A DNA stretch of 64,000 nucleotides from an uncultured bacterium. Its GTDB lineage: Bacteria > Bacillota > Clostridia > Oscillospirales > Oscillospiraceae. Below, piece by piece: positions 52,605-60,267 of this stretch; the first letter of the stretch is position 1, and each line of letters starts with the position of its first letter. Below the pieces are notes generated by a model that saw nothing but the letters and a program-made list of their open reading frames with translations, made no database searches and was not told the DNA's origin. Location: assembly GCA_947073515.1 (NCBI GenBank), contig CAMTMC010000005.1, positions 27,302 to 91,301 on the forward strand, in the 5' to 3' direction. Both the position numbers and the translations under genes were made by a program.

Positions 52605-52642
52605 ATCGCATACCTCCGCCCTCGTCATTAGGATTTGATATT

Positions 52643-52672
52643 AGCATACCAGATTTATCCCTCTCCCGTCAA
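52643..52672 (-). promoter_or_regulatory. Promoter of ptsH
   Basis: On the minus strand TTGACG and TATGCT are spaced 18 bp apart, about 40 bases before the ATG. Confidence 0.65.
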
Positions 52673-52768
52673 TGTTAAATTTCACAAATATTACAGGTCT
52701 TTTGACCAAACTTTGCAGGCGATATTTTTCCTGGCCTGCTACTTTATCTAAAAGTCAGGGCAAAACCG

Positions 52769-53038
52769 CTATTTCGGGAGTTTTCCCCGCTTTGCGGCCT
52801 GGGCCTCCCCCTCCCAGGAGGGCCAGGCGCTCTCCCCCAGAAAGTAGTCCGCTGACACCCGGTACAGCCGGCACAACGCCACCAGATGGCGCAGGGGCAG
52901 CTCGTTGGCGCCCCGCTCATAACGGGCGTACATGGTCTGGGAGGTTCCGAGATAACTCGCCACCTCCTTCTGGGTCAAGTCCGCGTCCTCTCTCAGGTCA
53001 CGCATCCGTTTGATATAGGCCGGTCTCACGCTGTTCAC
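52769..53038 (-). CDS. XRE-family helix-turn-helix regulator
   Basis: The 89-residue protein has one HTH domain (RMRDLREDADLTQKEVASYLGTSQTMYARYERGANELPLRHLVALCRLYRVSADYFLGE) and a short basic tail. It is divergent from the small ORF at 53188, and the shared gap holds a three-half-site operator (53082-53113). It is therefore probably an autoregulated repressor of its neighbour, as at 355-909. The inducing signal is unknown. Confidence 0.9.
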   Translation of the reverse strand: MNSVRPAYIKRMRDLREDADLTQKEVASYLGTSQTMYARYERGANELPLRHLVALCRLYRVSADYFLGESAWPSWEGEAQAAKRGKLPK

Positions 53039-53081
53039 CCCGTTTGACGGTTGGTGTCACCACGTTATCATAGGCCAGATA

Positions 53082-53117
53082 TTTACTATTGACTTTAGTA
53101 AATAAGTTTACTATAAT
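53082..53117 (+). promoter_or_regulatory. Promoter with three-half-site XRE operator
   Basis: TTGACT (53089-53094) and TATAAT (53112-53117) are spaced 17 bp apart. Half-sites TTTACTA (53082-53088), TAGTAAA (53096-53102) and TTTACTA (53107-53113) form two perfect inverted repeats sharing the middle site. The -35 lies in the first spacer and the last half-site overlaps the -10. Confidence 0.85.
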
Positions 53118-53187
53118 ATTGTACAAGACAACACACAGCCTGCCGACGGCAAAATTTTGTGCCGTATTGTGAAAGAGGGGGGATTTT

Positions 53188-53427
53188 ATGGACGCCGAGT
53201 CTCAATGCCTATTGGAGGTTCTTGCCTGTCAAGCCCAGTGCCTCAATCTGTCTGATCTGCGTCTCCCCGGCATCCTGCCCCGGCTTCTGACCCTGCTGGA
53301 GGGGGTTCAGCCCGGGGATTTTCCTTTGGGTGAGTGGAACGGGGCGGTAGGCTATCTGCTACGAAAACCCCTCTACTTTCCCACTGGGGAGGCGGCCCGG
53401 CAGTATCTTCTCCACCACCTTACATAA
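53188..53427 (+). CDS. Small protein divergent from XRE regulator, unknown function
   Basis: The 79-residue ORF starts MDAESQCLLEVLACQAQCLNLSDLRL, continues to GILPRLLTLLEGVQPGDFPLGEWNGAVGYLL, and ends RQYLLHHLT. It is helical, with no signal peptide or membrane helix and no recognised family. Strong support for expression comes from the consensus promoter and operator upstream, a GAGGGGGG ribosome-binding site and an intrinsic terminator downstream. It could be the target or antagonist of the divergent XRE regulator. Confidence 0.78.
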   Translation: MDAESQCLLEVLACQAQCLNLSDLRLPGILPRLLTLLEGVQPGDFPLGEWNGAVGYLLRKPLYFPTGEAARQYLLHHLT

Positions 53428-53437
53428 ATATAAAAGG

Positions 53438-53474
53438 CCCGCGTACGCGCTAGAAAACGCGTACGCGGGTTTTT
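53438..53474 (+). terminator. Terminator of the 53188 gene
   Basis: CCCGCGTACGCG and CGCGTACGCGGG form a 12 bp stem around CTAGAAAA, followed by TTTTT. Confidence 0.85.
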
Positions 53475-53515
53475 ACGTTTCCTGGGGTCGGGGGTTTAGG
53501 GGCGCACGCTGGCAA

Positions 53516-55885
53516 TCATTTCAACTCCGCCACCGTGACGCCGTCCTCACCCTCGCCGTAGCGGCCGGGGCGGAAGGACTTGACATAGCGGCTGCGCTTG
53601 CAGTAGGCCCGCACGGCGCTGCGCACGGCGCCGGTGCCCTTGCCATGGATGATGGTCACCGTCTCCAGCTTGCCCATCATGGCGGTGTCAAGAAACCCCT
53701 CCAGGGCGGCGATGGCCTCGTCGGTCATCATCCCCCGCAGGTCGATCTGGCTGGGGACGGCGGCGGCGCGGAGGGTTCTCTCCGCCCGGGTGATGATCTT
53801 CCGGGCCTCCTTCTGGGCCCGGGTCTCCCCCTCCACCACCCGGACCTCCTCCTGCTTGGCGGAAATTTTCAGGATCCCCGCCTGGAGCTGGAGGGAGCCG
53901 TCCTTGTTCACAGACAGGACAGTGGCCTTGGTGCCCATGGACACCAGCTCCACCGTGTCCCCCGGGGCGGCGGGCCGGATGGGGGGCGGGGCCTCCACCT
54001 CCTGGATAGAGCCGCCGATGTTCCGCTCCGCCTCGTTGAGCAGCCGCCGGGCCTCCGCCCGGCTGTCGTTCACCTGCTGCCAGTCCAGCTGATCCTGGCG
54101 CTTTTTCATCTCCTTCAGCTCCTGGATAGCCAGGTCGCTGGCCGCCCGGGCCTCCTCGATGATGGCCCGGGCCTCGGCGTTGGCCTTTTCCACCACTTTG
54201 GCCCGCTCGGCCTCCAGCTTTTCCCGGTACTCCCGGGCCTTCTCCGCCGACTGCTCCATATCCAGCTTCAGGCGGCGGGCCTCCGCCCGCTCCTTCTCCA
54301 TCTCCTGGCGCTGCTGGTCCAGCTTGGTGAGCACGTCCTCAAAGCGGACGTTCTCCGCGTCCAGCCGGGCGGCGGCCTTTTCGATGATATACTCGGGCAA
54401 TCCCAGCCGGCGGGAGATGGCGAAGGCGTTGGATTTTCCCGGGATGCCCAAAATCAGCCGGTAGGTGGGGGCCAGAGTGTCCACGTTGAACTCACAGGAG
54501 GCGTTCTCCACCCCGGCGGTGGTCATGGCGTACACCTTCAGCTCGGCGTAGTGGGTGGTGGCGGCCACCTGGGCCCCCAGGCCCCGGGCGGACTCGATCA
54601 CGGCGGCGGCCAGGGCGGCCCCCTCCACCGGGTCGGTGCCCGCACCCAGCTCGTCAAAGAGGATGAGGGTGTCCCGGTCGGCCTCCTCCAAAATGCCCAC
54701 GATGTTCACCATGTGGGAGGAGAAGGTGGACAGGGACTGGGCGATGGACTGCTCGTCGCCGATGTCGGCCAGCACCCGCTCGTACACCCGGACGGTGGAG
54801 TCGTCCTTGGCGGGGATGTGGAGGCCGCACTGGGCCATGAGGGTAATCAGGCCGATGGTCTTTAAGGTCACCGTTTTGCCGCCGGTGTTGGGCCCGGTGA
54901 TGACCAGGGTGTCAAACCGCTCCCCCAGCTCCAGATCGTTAGACACCGCCTTTTTGGGATCCAGGAGGGGGTGCCTGGCCCCCCGGAGCCGCAGATACTT
55001 CTGGGACAGCCTGGGCTGGGTACACTCCAGCTTCAACGACAGCTTGGCCCGGGCGAAGATGGAGTCCAGCCAGACCAGCAGCTGGTAGTCCTCCAGAATG
55101 TCCTCCTTGTGGGCGGCGCACTGGGCGGACAGCTCGGCCAGGATGCGCTCGATCTCCTTCTTCTCCTTGGCCAGCAGCTCCCGCAGCTCGTTGTTGGCCT
55201 TCACCACCCCCATGGGCTCGATGAAGAAGGTGGAGCCGGAGGAGGACACGTCGTGGACCAGGCCGGGGATGGCGTTCTTGTGCTCGCTCTTCACCGGCAC
55301 CACGTACCGGTCGGAGCGGATGGTGATGATGGACTCCTGGAGGTACTTGGACTGGTTGGAGGAGATTAATTTCTGCAAAATATCCCGGACCTTGGACTCG
55401 GTGGCCCGCATATGCCGACGGATGGAGGCCAGCTCCGGGCTGGCGGAGTCAGCCAGCTCATCCTCCCCCACAATGGAGTTGATGATGGTGTCCTCCAGAA
55501 AGCGGTTGGGGGTGAGGGCGTGGAACAGGTGGGAGATGGGGCTCTTCTCCTCCCCCGCCCCATACTCCCCGGTGGTGCGGGCGCACCGGAGGACGGCGGC
55601 CACCTCCAGCAGTTCCCGGGTGTTCAGGGAGCCACCCATGTCCGCCCGCTGGAGGCTGGGCCCCACCGGCCGGATCCCACCGAAGGCCGGGGAGCCCCGG
55701 AGGACAATCAGATTCACGGCGGCGGTGGTCTCCTCCTGGGCCCGCTGGACGTCGTCCAAGTCGGACATGGGCCGCAGGGCCAGGGCCCGCTCCCGCCCCT
55801 CGTCGGTGGCGGCGCAAGCGGCCAGCAGCTCCAGCACCCGGGGCAGCTCCAGAGTGGCCATGGATTTTTCAAACAGTTCGCTCAT
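53516..55885 (-). CDS. mutS2: Endonuclease MutS2
   Basis: MutS2 (789 residues) is a MutS-like ATPase with a C-terminal Smr nuclease, acting in recombination control and in splitting collided ribosomes. Motifs are ITGPNTGGKTVTLKT (Walker A), DTLILFDELGAGTDPVEGAAL (Walker B region), a long coiled coil (DQQRQEMEKERAEARRLKLD), a KOW-like strand region (PGDTVELVSMGTKATVLSV), and the Smr domain IDLRGMMTDEAIAALEGFLD with TIIHGKGTGAVRSAV. GGAG precedes the ATG. It has its own promoter. Confidence 0.97.
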   Translation of the reverse strand: MSELFEKSMATLELPRVLELLAACAATDEGRERALALRPMSDLDDVQRAQEETTAAVNLIVLRGSPAFGGIRPVGPSLQRADMGGSLNTRELLEVAAVLRCARTTGEYGAGEEKSPISHLFHALTPNRFLEDTIINSIVGEDELADSASPELASIRRHMRATESKVRDILQKLISSNQSKYLQESIITIRSDRYVVPVKSEHKNAIPGLVHDVSSSGSTFFIEPMGVVKANNELRELLAKEKKEIERILAELSAQCAAHKEDILEDYQLLVWLDSIFARAKLSLKLECTQPRLSQKYLRLRGARHPLLDPKKAVSNDLELGERFDTLVITGPNTGGKTVTLKTIGLITLMAQCGLHIPAKDDSTVRVYERVLADIGDEQSIAQSLSTFSSHMVNIVGILEEADRDTLILFDELGAGTDPVEGAALAAAVIESARGLGAQVAATTHYAELKVYAMTTAGVENASCEFNVDTLAPTYRLILGIPGKSNAFAISRRLGLPEYIIEKAAARLDAENVRFEDVLTKLDQQRQEMEKERAEARRLKLDMEQSAEKAREYREKLEAERAKVVEKANAEARAIIEEARAASDLAIQELKEMKKRQDQLDWQQVNDSRAEARRLLNEAERNIGGSIQEVEAPPPIRPAAPGDTVELVSMGTKATVLSVNKDGSLQLQAGILKISAKQEEVRVVEGETRAQKEARKIITRAERTLRAAAVPSQIDLRGMMTDEAIAALEGFLDTAMMGKLETVTIIHGKGTGAVRSAVRAYCKRSRYVKSFRPGRYGEGEDGVTVAELK

Positions 55886-55917
55886 AGTTCATACTCCAAA
55901 ATAGAAGATTTCATTTT

Positions 55918-55946
55918 ATTATATCCTTTTCAGGGGACTTCGTCAA
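55918..55946 (-). promoter_or_regulatory. Promoter of mutS2
   Basis: On the minus strand TTGACG and consensus TATAAT are spaced 17 bp apart, 32 bases before the ATG and about 50 bp from the MITE. Confidence 0.82.
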
Positions 55947-55998
55947 TGGAGGTTCCGGGGGCTAAGCTTTAAAAAGCGCCGCTCGATATTTTTCACCA

Positions 55999-56088
55999 GG
56001 GAGTGTCCGCTAATGAAGATTTATTCCGGGGTTTCCCCCGCCTCCGGCGGGGGAAATCAGATAAAAGCTCTTCGGTTTGGACACTCCC
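55999..56088. mobile_element. MITE with 10 bp TIR and 8 bp target duplication
   Basis: The 90 bp element has perfect 10 bp termini GGGAGTGTCC/GGACACTCCC and an internal 11 bp stem TTTCCCCCGCC/GGCGGGGGAAA. It is flanked on both sides by TTTCACCA (55991-55998 and 56089-56096), a perfect 8 bp target-site duplication that proves insertion. An 8 bp duplication fits IS256-type transposases among others; no transposase is in the window. The element at 33409-33467 is a shorter relative. Confidence 0.92.
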
Positions 56089-56103
56089 TTTCACCACAGC
56101 AGC

Positions 56104-56132
56104 TTGCTATAGCAACAAACCTGTGTTATAGT
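56104..56132 (+). promoter_or_regulatory. Putative promoter of the 56167 ORF
   Basis: TTGCTA and TATAGT are spaced 17 bp apart. TTGCTATAGCAA (56104-56115) is also a perfect 12 bp palindrome. Confidence 0.5.
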
Positions 56133-56166
56133 TAATGTTAAACACGAATTTGAGAAGGTGCGGAAT

Positions 56167-56346
56167 ATGAAATATATCGGTGCATTTTTGCTATTTTCTA
56201 TTGCTATAATTTTTTTGTGGATGGGATATATAATTTCGTCTGTTTTTGATCCGCTAAGATGGCCTGTTTTCATAATAGTCTGTCTGGTTTTGGGTGAAAT
56301 TTACTATCGTATTTCTAAATGGATGCGTTTATACTGCCAAAAATAA
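56167..56346 (+). CDS. Small AT-rich membrane protein
   Basis: The ORF encodes 59 residues from the ATG at 56167, with two hydrophobic helices (IGAFLLFSIAIIFLWMGYIISSVF and WPVFIIVCLVLGEIYYRI) and a basic C-terminus. AGAAGGTG lies upstream. No family is recognised. Base composition is strikingly AT-rich for this genome, as for the small gene at 27010. It is next to a MITE, which fits a region of insertion. Confidence 0.55.
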   Translation: MKYIGAFLLFSIAIIFLWMGYIISSVFDPLRWPVFIIVCLVLGEIYYRISKWMRLYCQK

Positions 56347-56377
56347 CTTCCAGTTTGTCAGGCGGTTATCTCCCCCC

Positions 56378-56419
56378 AAAAAAGCGGGGCCGGGCGCGGA
56401 TTTTTTCCGCGCCCGGCCC
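56378..56419 (-). terminator. Terminator of rpiB
   Basis: A 13 bp stem GGGCCGGGCGCGG/CCGCGCCCGGCCC is followed on the minus strand by CGCTTTTTT. Confidence 0.85.
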
Positions 56420-56438
56420 TTGTGATTACTCCGGAGGA

Positions 56439-56903
56439 CTACTCCTCCGCCACGGCCAGCTTGCCAGTGTCCTGGATCTCCATAATCATGTCCACCCGGG
56501 TCTGGTGGCGGCCCCCCTCGAAGGCGGCGTTTAACCACTCGTCCACGATCATCTTGGCGGTCTCGATGCCCACTACCCGGGCGCCGAAGGCCAGCATATT
56601 GGTGTTATTGTGCTGCTTGGACAGCTTGGCGGAGTAGGGCTCGCTGCATACACAGCACCGGATGCCGTCCACCTTGTTGGCCGCCAGGGAGATGCCCACC
56701 CCGGTGCCGCAGATGATGATCCCGCCGTCCACCTCCCCGGACGCCACCAGCTTGGCCGCCTTGTAGCCGCTGATGGGGTAGTGGAAGCTGTCCGGGCTGT
56801 TGGTGCCCACGTCCACCAGCTCGATCCCTTTCGATTCCAGATGGGCGGCGATCTCCTTCTTCATCTCCAGGGCGGCGTGGTCGTTGCCAATCGCAAGTTT
56901 CAT
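56439..56903 (-). CDS. rpiB: Ribose-5-phosphate isomerase B
   Basis: RpiB (154 residues) interconverts ribose-5-phosphate and ribulose-5-phosphate. Evidence is the start MKLAIGNDHAALEMKKEI, the SPDSFHYPISGYKAAKLVASG segment, the active-site IICGTGVGISLAANKV with catalytic Cys region RCCVCSEPYSAKLSKQHNNTNML, and full family length. I start at MKLAIG, after GGAGGG, 14 codons into the track ORF. LacA/LacB-type isomerases share the fold, but the single-gene context favours RpiB. Confidence 0.95.
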   Translation of the reverse strand: MKLAIGNDHAALEMKKEIAAHLESKGIELVDVGTNSPDSFHYPISGYKAAKLVASGEVDGGIIICGTGVGISLAANKVDGIRCCVCSEPYSAKLSKQHNNTNMLAFGARVVGIETAKMIVDEWLNAAFEGGRHQTRVDMIMEIQDTGKLAVAEE

Positions 56904-56975
56904 CCTGTATCCCTCCAGTTTTATGGTAATCCCAGTGTAACACAAATTTCGTGTCTTGTCACCAGAAACCGCCTG

Positions 56976-57776
56976 TCAGGACAGCAGCATCCGGTCGTTG
57001 TCCAGATCCTTCCCCACCCCGGCCTTGAAACGGGCCAACAGGTCAGAGACGGTCATATTGGCCCGCTCCTCCCCCTGGACATCCAGGATGATCCGGCCGC
57101 CGTCCATCATCAGGGTGCGGCTGCCCAGGCTCAGGGCCTGCCGCATATTGTGGGTGACCATCAGGGTGGTGATACCGTGCTCCGCTACCACCTCCCGGGT
57201 GATCCTCAGCACCTTGTCCGCCGTCCCCGGGTCTAAGGCGGCGGTGTGCTCGTCCAGCAGAAGCAGTTTTGGGGGCACCATGGTCGCCATCAGAAGGGTG
57301 AGGGCCTGGCGCTGCCCGCCGGACAGCAGCCCCACCGGCTGGCCCATCCGATCCTCCAGCCCCATGTCCAGCTTGGCCAGCTGGGCCCGGAAGAACGCCC
57401 GGTCTGACTTGGTGATCCGGCTGAAAAAGGCGTGCTTCCGGGTGGTAGTGCGGAGATAGGCTAGGGCCAGGTTCTCCTCAATGGTCATATGGGGGGCGGT
57501 GCCCCGCATGGGATCCTGGAACAGCCGGCCCATCTCCCGGCTGCGGCGGTACTCCGGCCGGAAGGTGATGTCCTCCCCGGCCAGGGAGATGGAGCCCTGG
57601 TCCACGTAAAACGTCCCGGTGATGGCGTTGAACAGGGTGGACTTGCCCGCCCCGTTGGAGCCCACGATGGTGAGAAAATCCCCGGGGGCCAGATGGAGGG
57701 ACAGCCCGTCCAGGGCTTTCTTCTTATTGGCGGTGCCGGGGTTGAAGGTCTTGGAGATTCCATTCAGTCTCAGCAT
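56976..57776 (-). CDS. ABC transporter ATP-binding protein, predicted tryptophan uptake
   Basis: The 266-residue ATPase has GSNGAGKSTLFNAI (Walker A), LSGGQRQALTLLMA (signature) and LLLLDEHTAALDPG (Walker B with unusual H after DE). The NRPFF-like length and KKKALDGLSL start match ATPases of the TrpXYZ/PF04392-linked importers. I use the ATG at 57776, preceded by AAAGGGGG, rather than the TTG before it. It follows the permease stop by three bases. The operon leader has a Trp T-box, which is the main reason for assigning tryptophan. Confidence 0.88.
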   Translation of the reverse strand: MLRLNGISKTFNPGTANKKKALDGLSLHLAPGDFLTIVGSNGAGKSTLFNAITGTFYVDQGSISLAGEDITFRPEYRRSREMGRLFQDPMRGTAPHMTIEENLALAYLRTTTRKHAFFSRITKSDRAFFRAQLAKLDMGLEDRMGQPVGLLSGGQRQALTLLMATMVPPKLLLLDEHTAALDPGTADKVLRITREVVAEHGITTLMVTHNMRQALSLGSRTLMMDGGRIILDVQGEERANMTVSDLLARFKAGVGKDLDNDRMLLS

Positions 57777-57779
57777 CAA

Positions 57780-58688
57780 TTACGCCCCCTTTCCCGCTCT
57801 GGCGGAGGATTTCCGCCGCTGGAAGGCCAGCCAGTCCTTGATGGACGGGGCGGCGATGGCCAGGCCCACCACCACGGCGGTGACCAGCTTCATGGCCTCC
57901 ATGGGGAACACCTTGGAACTGAGGGCCAGGGCGTAGATCAGCCGGTAGATCACGCTCCCAGCGAACACTGACAGGGCGCCCCGGAGCACGGAGCCCTTGC
58001 CCAGCACAGTCTCCCCGATGATAAGGCAGGCCAGGCCGATGACCACCATGCCGGTGCCGATGTTCACGTTGGCGCTGCGCTGGGACTGGCCCACCAGGGC
58101 CCCGGACAGGCCGGTGAGGGCGTTGGCCACACACAGGCCCACGGTGATGGTGAAGGTGGGGTTGATGGAGGAGGCCCGGACCATGTCCCGGTTGTCGCCG
58201 GTGGCCCGGATGGACAGGCCCAGCCGGGTGCCCAGGAAGGCCACCAACAGCAGGGCCGCTCCCACCGTCAGGACGGCGGCCAGAAACACCTCTCCCCAGC
58301 CGCCCCCCAGGATATAATCCCGGAAAAACTGGAAAATAGTGGCCTGCCGCAGGAGGCTGACGTTGGACTTCCAGCCCATGACCATCAGGTTGACGGTGTA
58401 CAGGCCGGTGTTGGTGACAATACCGGCCAGAATGGCGGGCACACCCAGCCGGGTCTGGAGGAAGGCGGTGACAAAGCCGGCGGCGGCGCAGGCGATCATA
58501 GCGGCGGGGATGGCCAGAACCGGGTGCCCCGCCCCGCATACCACCACTGAGACGGCGGCCCCCAGGGTAAAGGCCCCGTCGGTCGTCAGGTCGGCGATAT
58601 CCAAAATCCGGTAGCTGAGGAACAGGGCCAGGGCCACGGGGGCGTAGAGGAAGCCCAGCTCCAAGGCGGTCTGAACAATATAGAACAT
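57780..58688 (-). CDS. ABC transporter permease, predicted tryptophan uptake
   Basis: The 302-residue permease has eight or more hydrophobic helices of the branched-chain amino acid/ribose permease type: LGFLYAPVALALFLSYRIL, AIPAAMIACAAAGFVTAFL, LGVPAILAGIVTNTGLYTVNLMVM and GLACLIIGETVLGKGSVLRGALSVFAGSVIYRLIYALAL. The conserved LADLTTDGAFTLGAAV motif near the N-terminus is typical of permeases paired with PF04392 binding proteins. It forms the channel with the downstream ATPase. A strong hairpin separates it from the binding-protein gene. Confidence 0.9.
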   Translation of the reverse strand: MFYIVQTALELGFLYAPVALALFLSYRILDIADLTTDGAFTLGAAVSVVVCGAGHPVLAIPAAMIACAAAGFVTAFLQTRLGVPAILAGIVTNTGLYTVNLMVMGWKSNVSLLRQATIFQFFRDYILGGGWGEVFLAAVLTVGAALLLVAFLGTRLGLSIRATGDNRDMVRASSINPTFTITVGLCVANALTGLSGALVGQSQRSANVNIGTGMVVIGLACLIIGETVLGKGSVLRGALSVFAGSVIYRLIYALALSSKVFPMEAMKLVTAVVVGLAIAAPSIKDWLAFQRRKSSARAGKGA

Positions 58689-58704
58689 TCCTATCTTCCT
58701 TTCA

Positions 58705-58736
58705 GGGGGAGACCCCCGGCCTTCCCGGGGGCTCCC
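58705..58736 (-). other. Intercistronic hairpin between binding protein and permease genes
   Basis: GGAGCCCCCGG and CCGGGGGTCTCC form a stem of about 11 bp with one mismatch in the 57 bp gap. It lacks a T-run, so it probably protects the upstream mRNA and raises binding-protein yield. Confidence 0.6.
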
Positions 58737-58745
58737 TGGCTGGGA

Positions 58746-59789
58746 TCAGTCCACGGTGGTAATGACCTCCACCACCTGGCCCATGTCCTGGAACAGGGCG
58801 TAGTCGATGCCCAGGCCGGCGGCGGTCTCGGTGTTCACGGTGATGATGCCGCCGTCGGACAGGTAGTAGTCCTCCTTACCGGCGATGCCGTTCAGTAGCA
58901 CGTCATAGGCCAGGTCGGCGGTCTCGGTGCCCAGCTGGGTGTAGTTCACGCCGCAGGTGGCGAAGGCGCCGTTGCGGACGAAGGAGTCGGCCCCGGTGTA
59001 GTGGGGGATGCCGGAGATCATCAGATCCTCGTAGATGGCCAGCTCAGCGGACATGATGATATTGTCGGTGGGGGTAAAGATGGCCTCCACCCCCATGGTG
59101 TTCAGGGAGCGGGCGGCGGAGATAACCTCGTCGGGGGTGTTAGCGGTGGCCTCCTCATAGCGTATCCCCTTCTCCTCCAGATAGGCCTTGGCGTCGGCGA
59201 TGGGCTTGTAGGAGTTGGGCTCGGACAGGGAGTACAGCAGGCCCACCCGCTCAATGTCCGGGTTCTGGGCCAGCATCATGTCCAGGATGAAGGGGGTGTT
59301 CAGGGCGTCGCAGGTGCCGGTGACGTAGTCGATGCCCAGCAGGTCGGCCTGCTCCGGGTCACTGACTGCGGCGTAGACCACGGGGATCCCGGTCCCCTCG
59401 GCGGCCACCGCCATCAGCTGGGCGGCGGTGGAGGCGATGGGGATGATGACGCTCACCTCATCAGCGACCACCTGGGCGCCGATCTGGGTCAGCACGCTCT
59501 CGTCCCCCTGGCCGGAATAGATCTCGTACTCAATGGCCTCCCCGCCGGCGGCGATCTCGTCCAGGCGGGCGGCCACAGCGGCGGCGATCTCGTCCAGGGA
59601 GGGGTGGTCCATCTGCTTGACGATGGCCACCTTGAATCCCGTATCCTCGGTGGCGGAACCGGAACCGGCGGGGGCCGGCTGGCCGGAGCTTCCACTTCCG
59701 CCGCCGGTCTTCTCGCCGCAGGCGGCCAGGGACAGGAGCACGGTCAGGGACAGGGCGGCGGCCAGGAACTTTTTCATGTTGTTTTTCAT
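58746..59789 (-). CDS. ABC transporter substrate-binding lipoprotein, predicted tryptophan
   Basis: The 347-residue protein has a lipoprotein signal (KKFLAAALSLTVLLSLAACG, lipobox LAAC) followed by a Gly/Ser linker and a two-lobed binding fold of the PF04392 type: KVAIVKQMDHPSLDEIAAAVAARL, VIIPIASTAAQLM, GIPVVYAAVSDPEQADLLG and YTGADSFVRNGAFATCGVNYTQLG. In Firmicutes these systems (TrpX) are tied to tryptophan by T-box leaders. The track start is 87 codons too early, inside the T-box; the true ATG follows GGAGG. Confidence 0.9.
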   Translation of the reverse strand: MKNNMKKFLAAALSLTVLLSLAACGEKTGGGSGSSGQPAPAGSGSATEDTGFKVAIVKQMDHPSLDEIAAAVAARLDEIAAGGEAIEYEIYSGQGDESVLTQIGAQVVADEVSVIIPIASTAAQLMAVAAEGTGIPVVYAAVSDPEQADLLGIDYVTGTCDALNTPFILDMMLAQNPDIERVGLLYSLSEPNSYKPIADAKAYLEEKGIRYEEATANTPDEVISAARSLNTMGVEAIFTPTDNIIMSAELAIYEDLMISGIPHYTGADSFVRNGAFATCGVNYTQLGTETADLAYDVLLNGIAGKEDYYLSDGGIITVNTETAAGLGIDYALFQDMGQVVEVITTVD

Positions 59790-59888
59790 AGGATTTACCT
59801 CCATTTTGCCCGGTTTGGGCCAATATTTTCTTGGGTGGGTGATGGAGGGGCCGGTGCCGGCGGCCTTGATTTGGAGTTTCTTCCGGGA

Positions 59889-60171
59889 ATAAAAAAACAG
59901 CCCCCTGTCCCACATGGGACAAGAGCTGCACTCCTGCGATACCACCCAAATTGATGTGAACACACATCCGCTCGCCTCACGCGCCATCACGCGTGCCCGA
60001 TGGATAACGGGTGGGTCCCCGTCGGCATCTACTGGGCCGGAGCCGTTCAAGCCGCCCTCGAAAGTCCATTCACCTGGCCACGCCCCGCCCCGATCTCACC
60101 ACCCGGGACTCTCTGAGGGATTGCTAAACCGGCTACTACTCTTTCTCAAAGGTTTGCTCTGTTTGATTGTT
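59889..60171 (-). promoter_or_regulatory. T-box riboswitch leader, tryptophan specifier
   Basis: On the minus strand the leader shows AGAGAGTCCCGGGTGGTGAGA (stem I), the specifier segment GTGAATGGACTTTCG with TGG (Trp codon, complement at 60066-60068), the T-box GGGTGGTATCGCAGGAG, and a terminator AGCTCTTGTCCCA/TGGGACAGGGGGCT followed by seven T. Uncharged tRNA-Trp should pair with TGG and the T-box to favour antitermination and turn on uptake when tryptophan is scarce. Confidence 0.93.
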
Positions 60172-60177
60172 GTGGTT

Positions 60178-60206
60178 ATTATAGCGGCCCCTCCCCCGTT
60201 TGTCAA
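60178..60206 (-). promoter_or_regulatory. Promoter of the T-box/ABC transporter operon
   Basis: On the minus strand perfect TTGACA and TATAAT are spaced 17 bp apart, just before the T-box leader. Confidence 0.9.
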
Positions 60207-60230
60207 CCCCTATTTTTTAATTGGGTAAAG

Positions 60231-60260
60231 AAAAAATGGGAGGCGTGCTTTTCACGCCCC
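60231..60260 (-). terminator. Terminator of the 60268 membrane gene
   Basis: A stem of GGGCGTG/CACGCCT type around AAAAG is followed on the minus strand by CCCATTTTTTC. Confidence 0.75.
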
Positions 60261-60267
60261 CGTTGGA

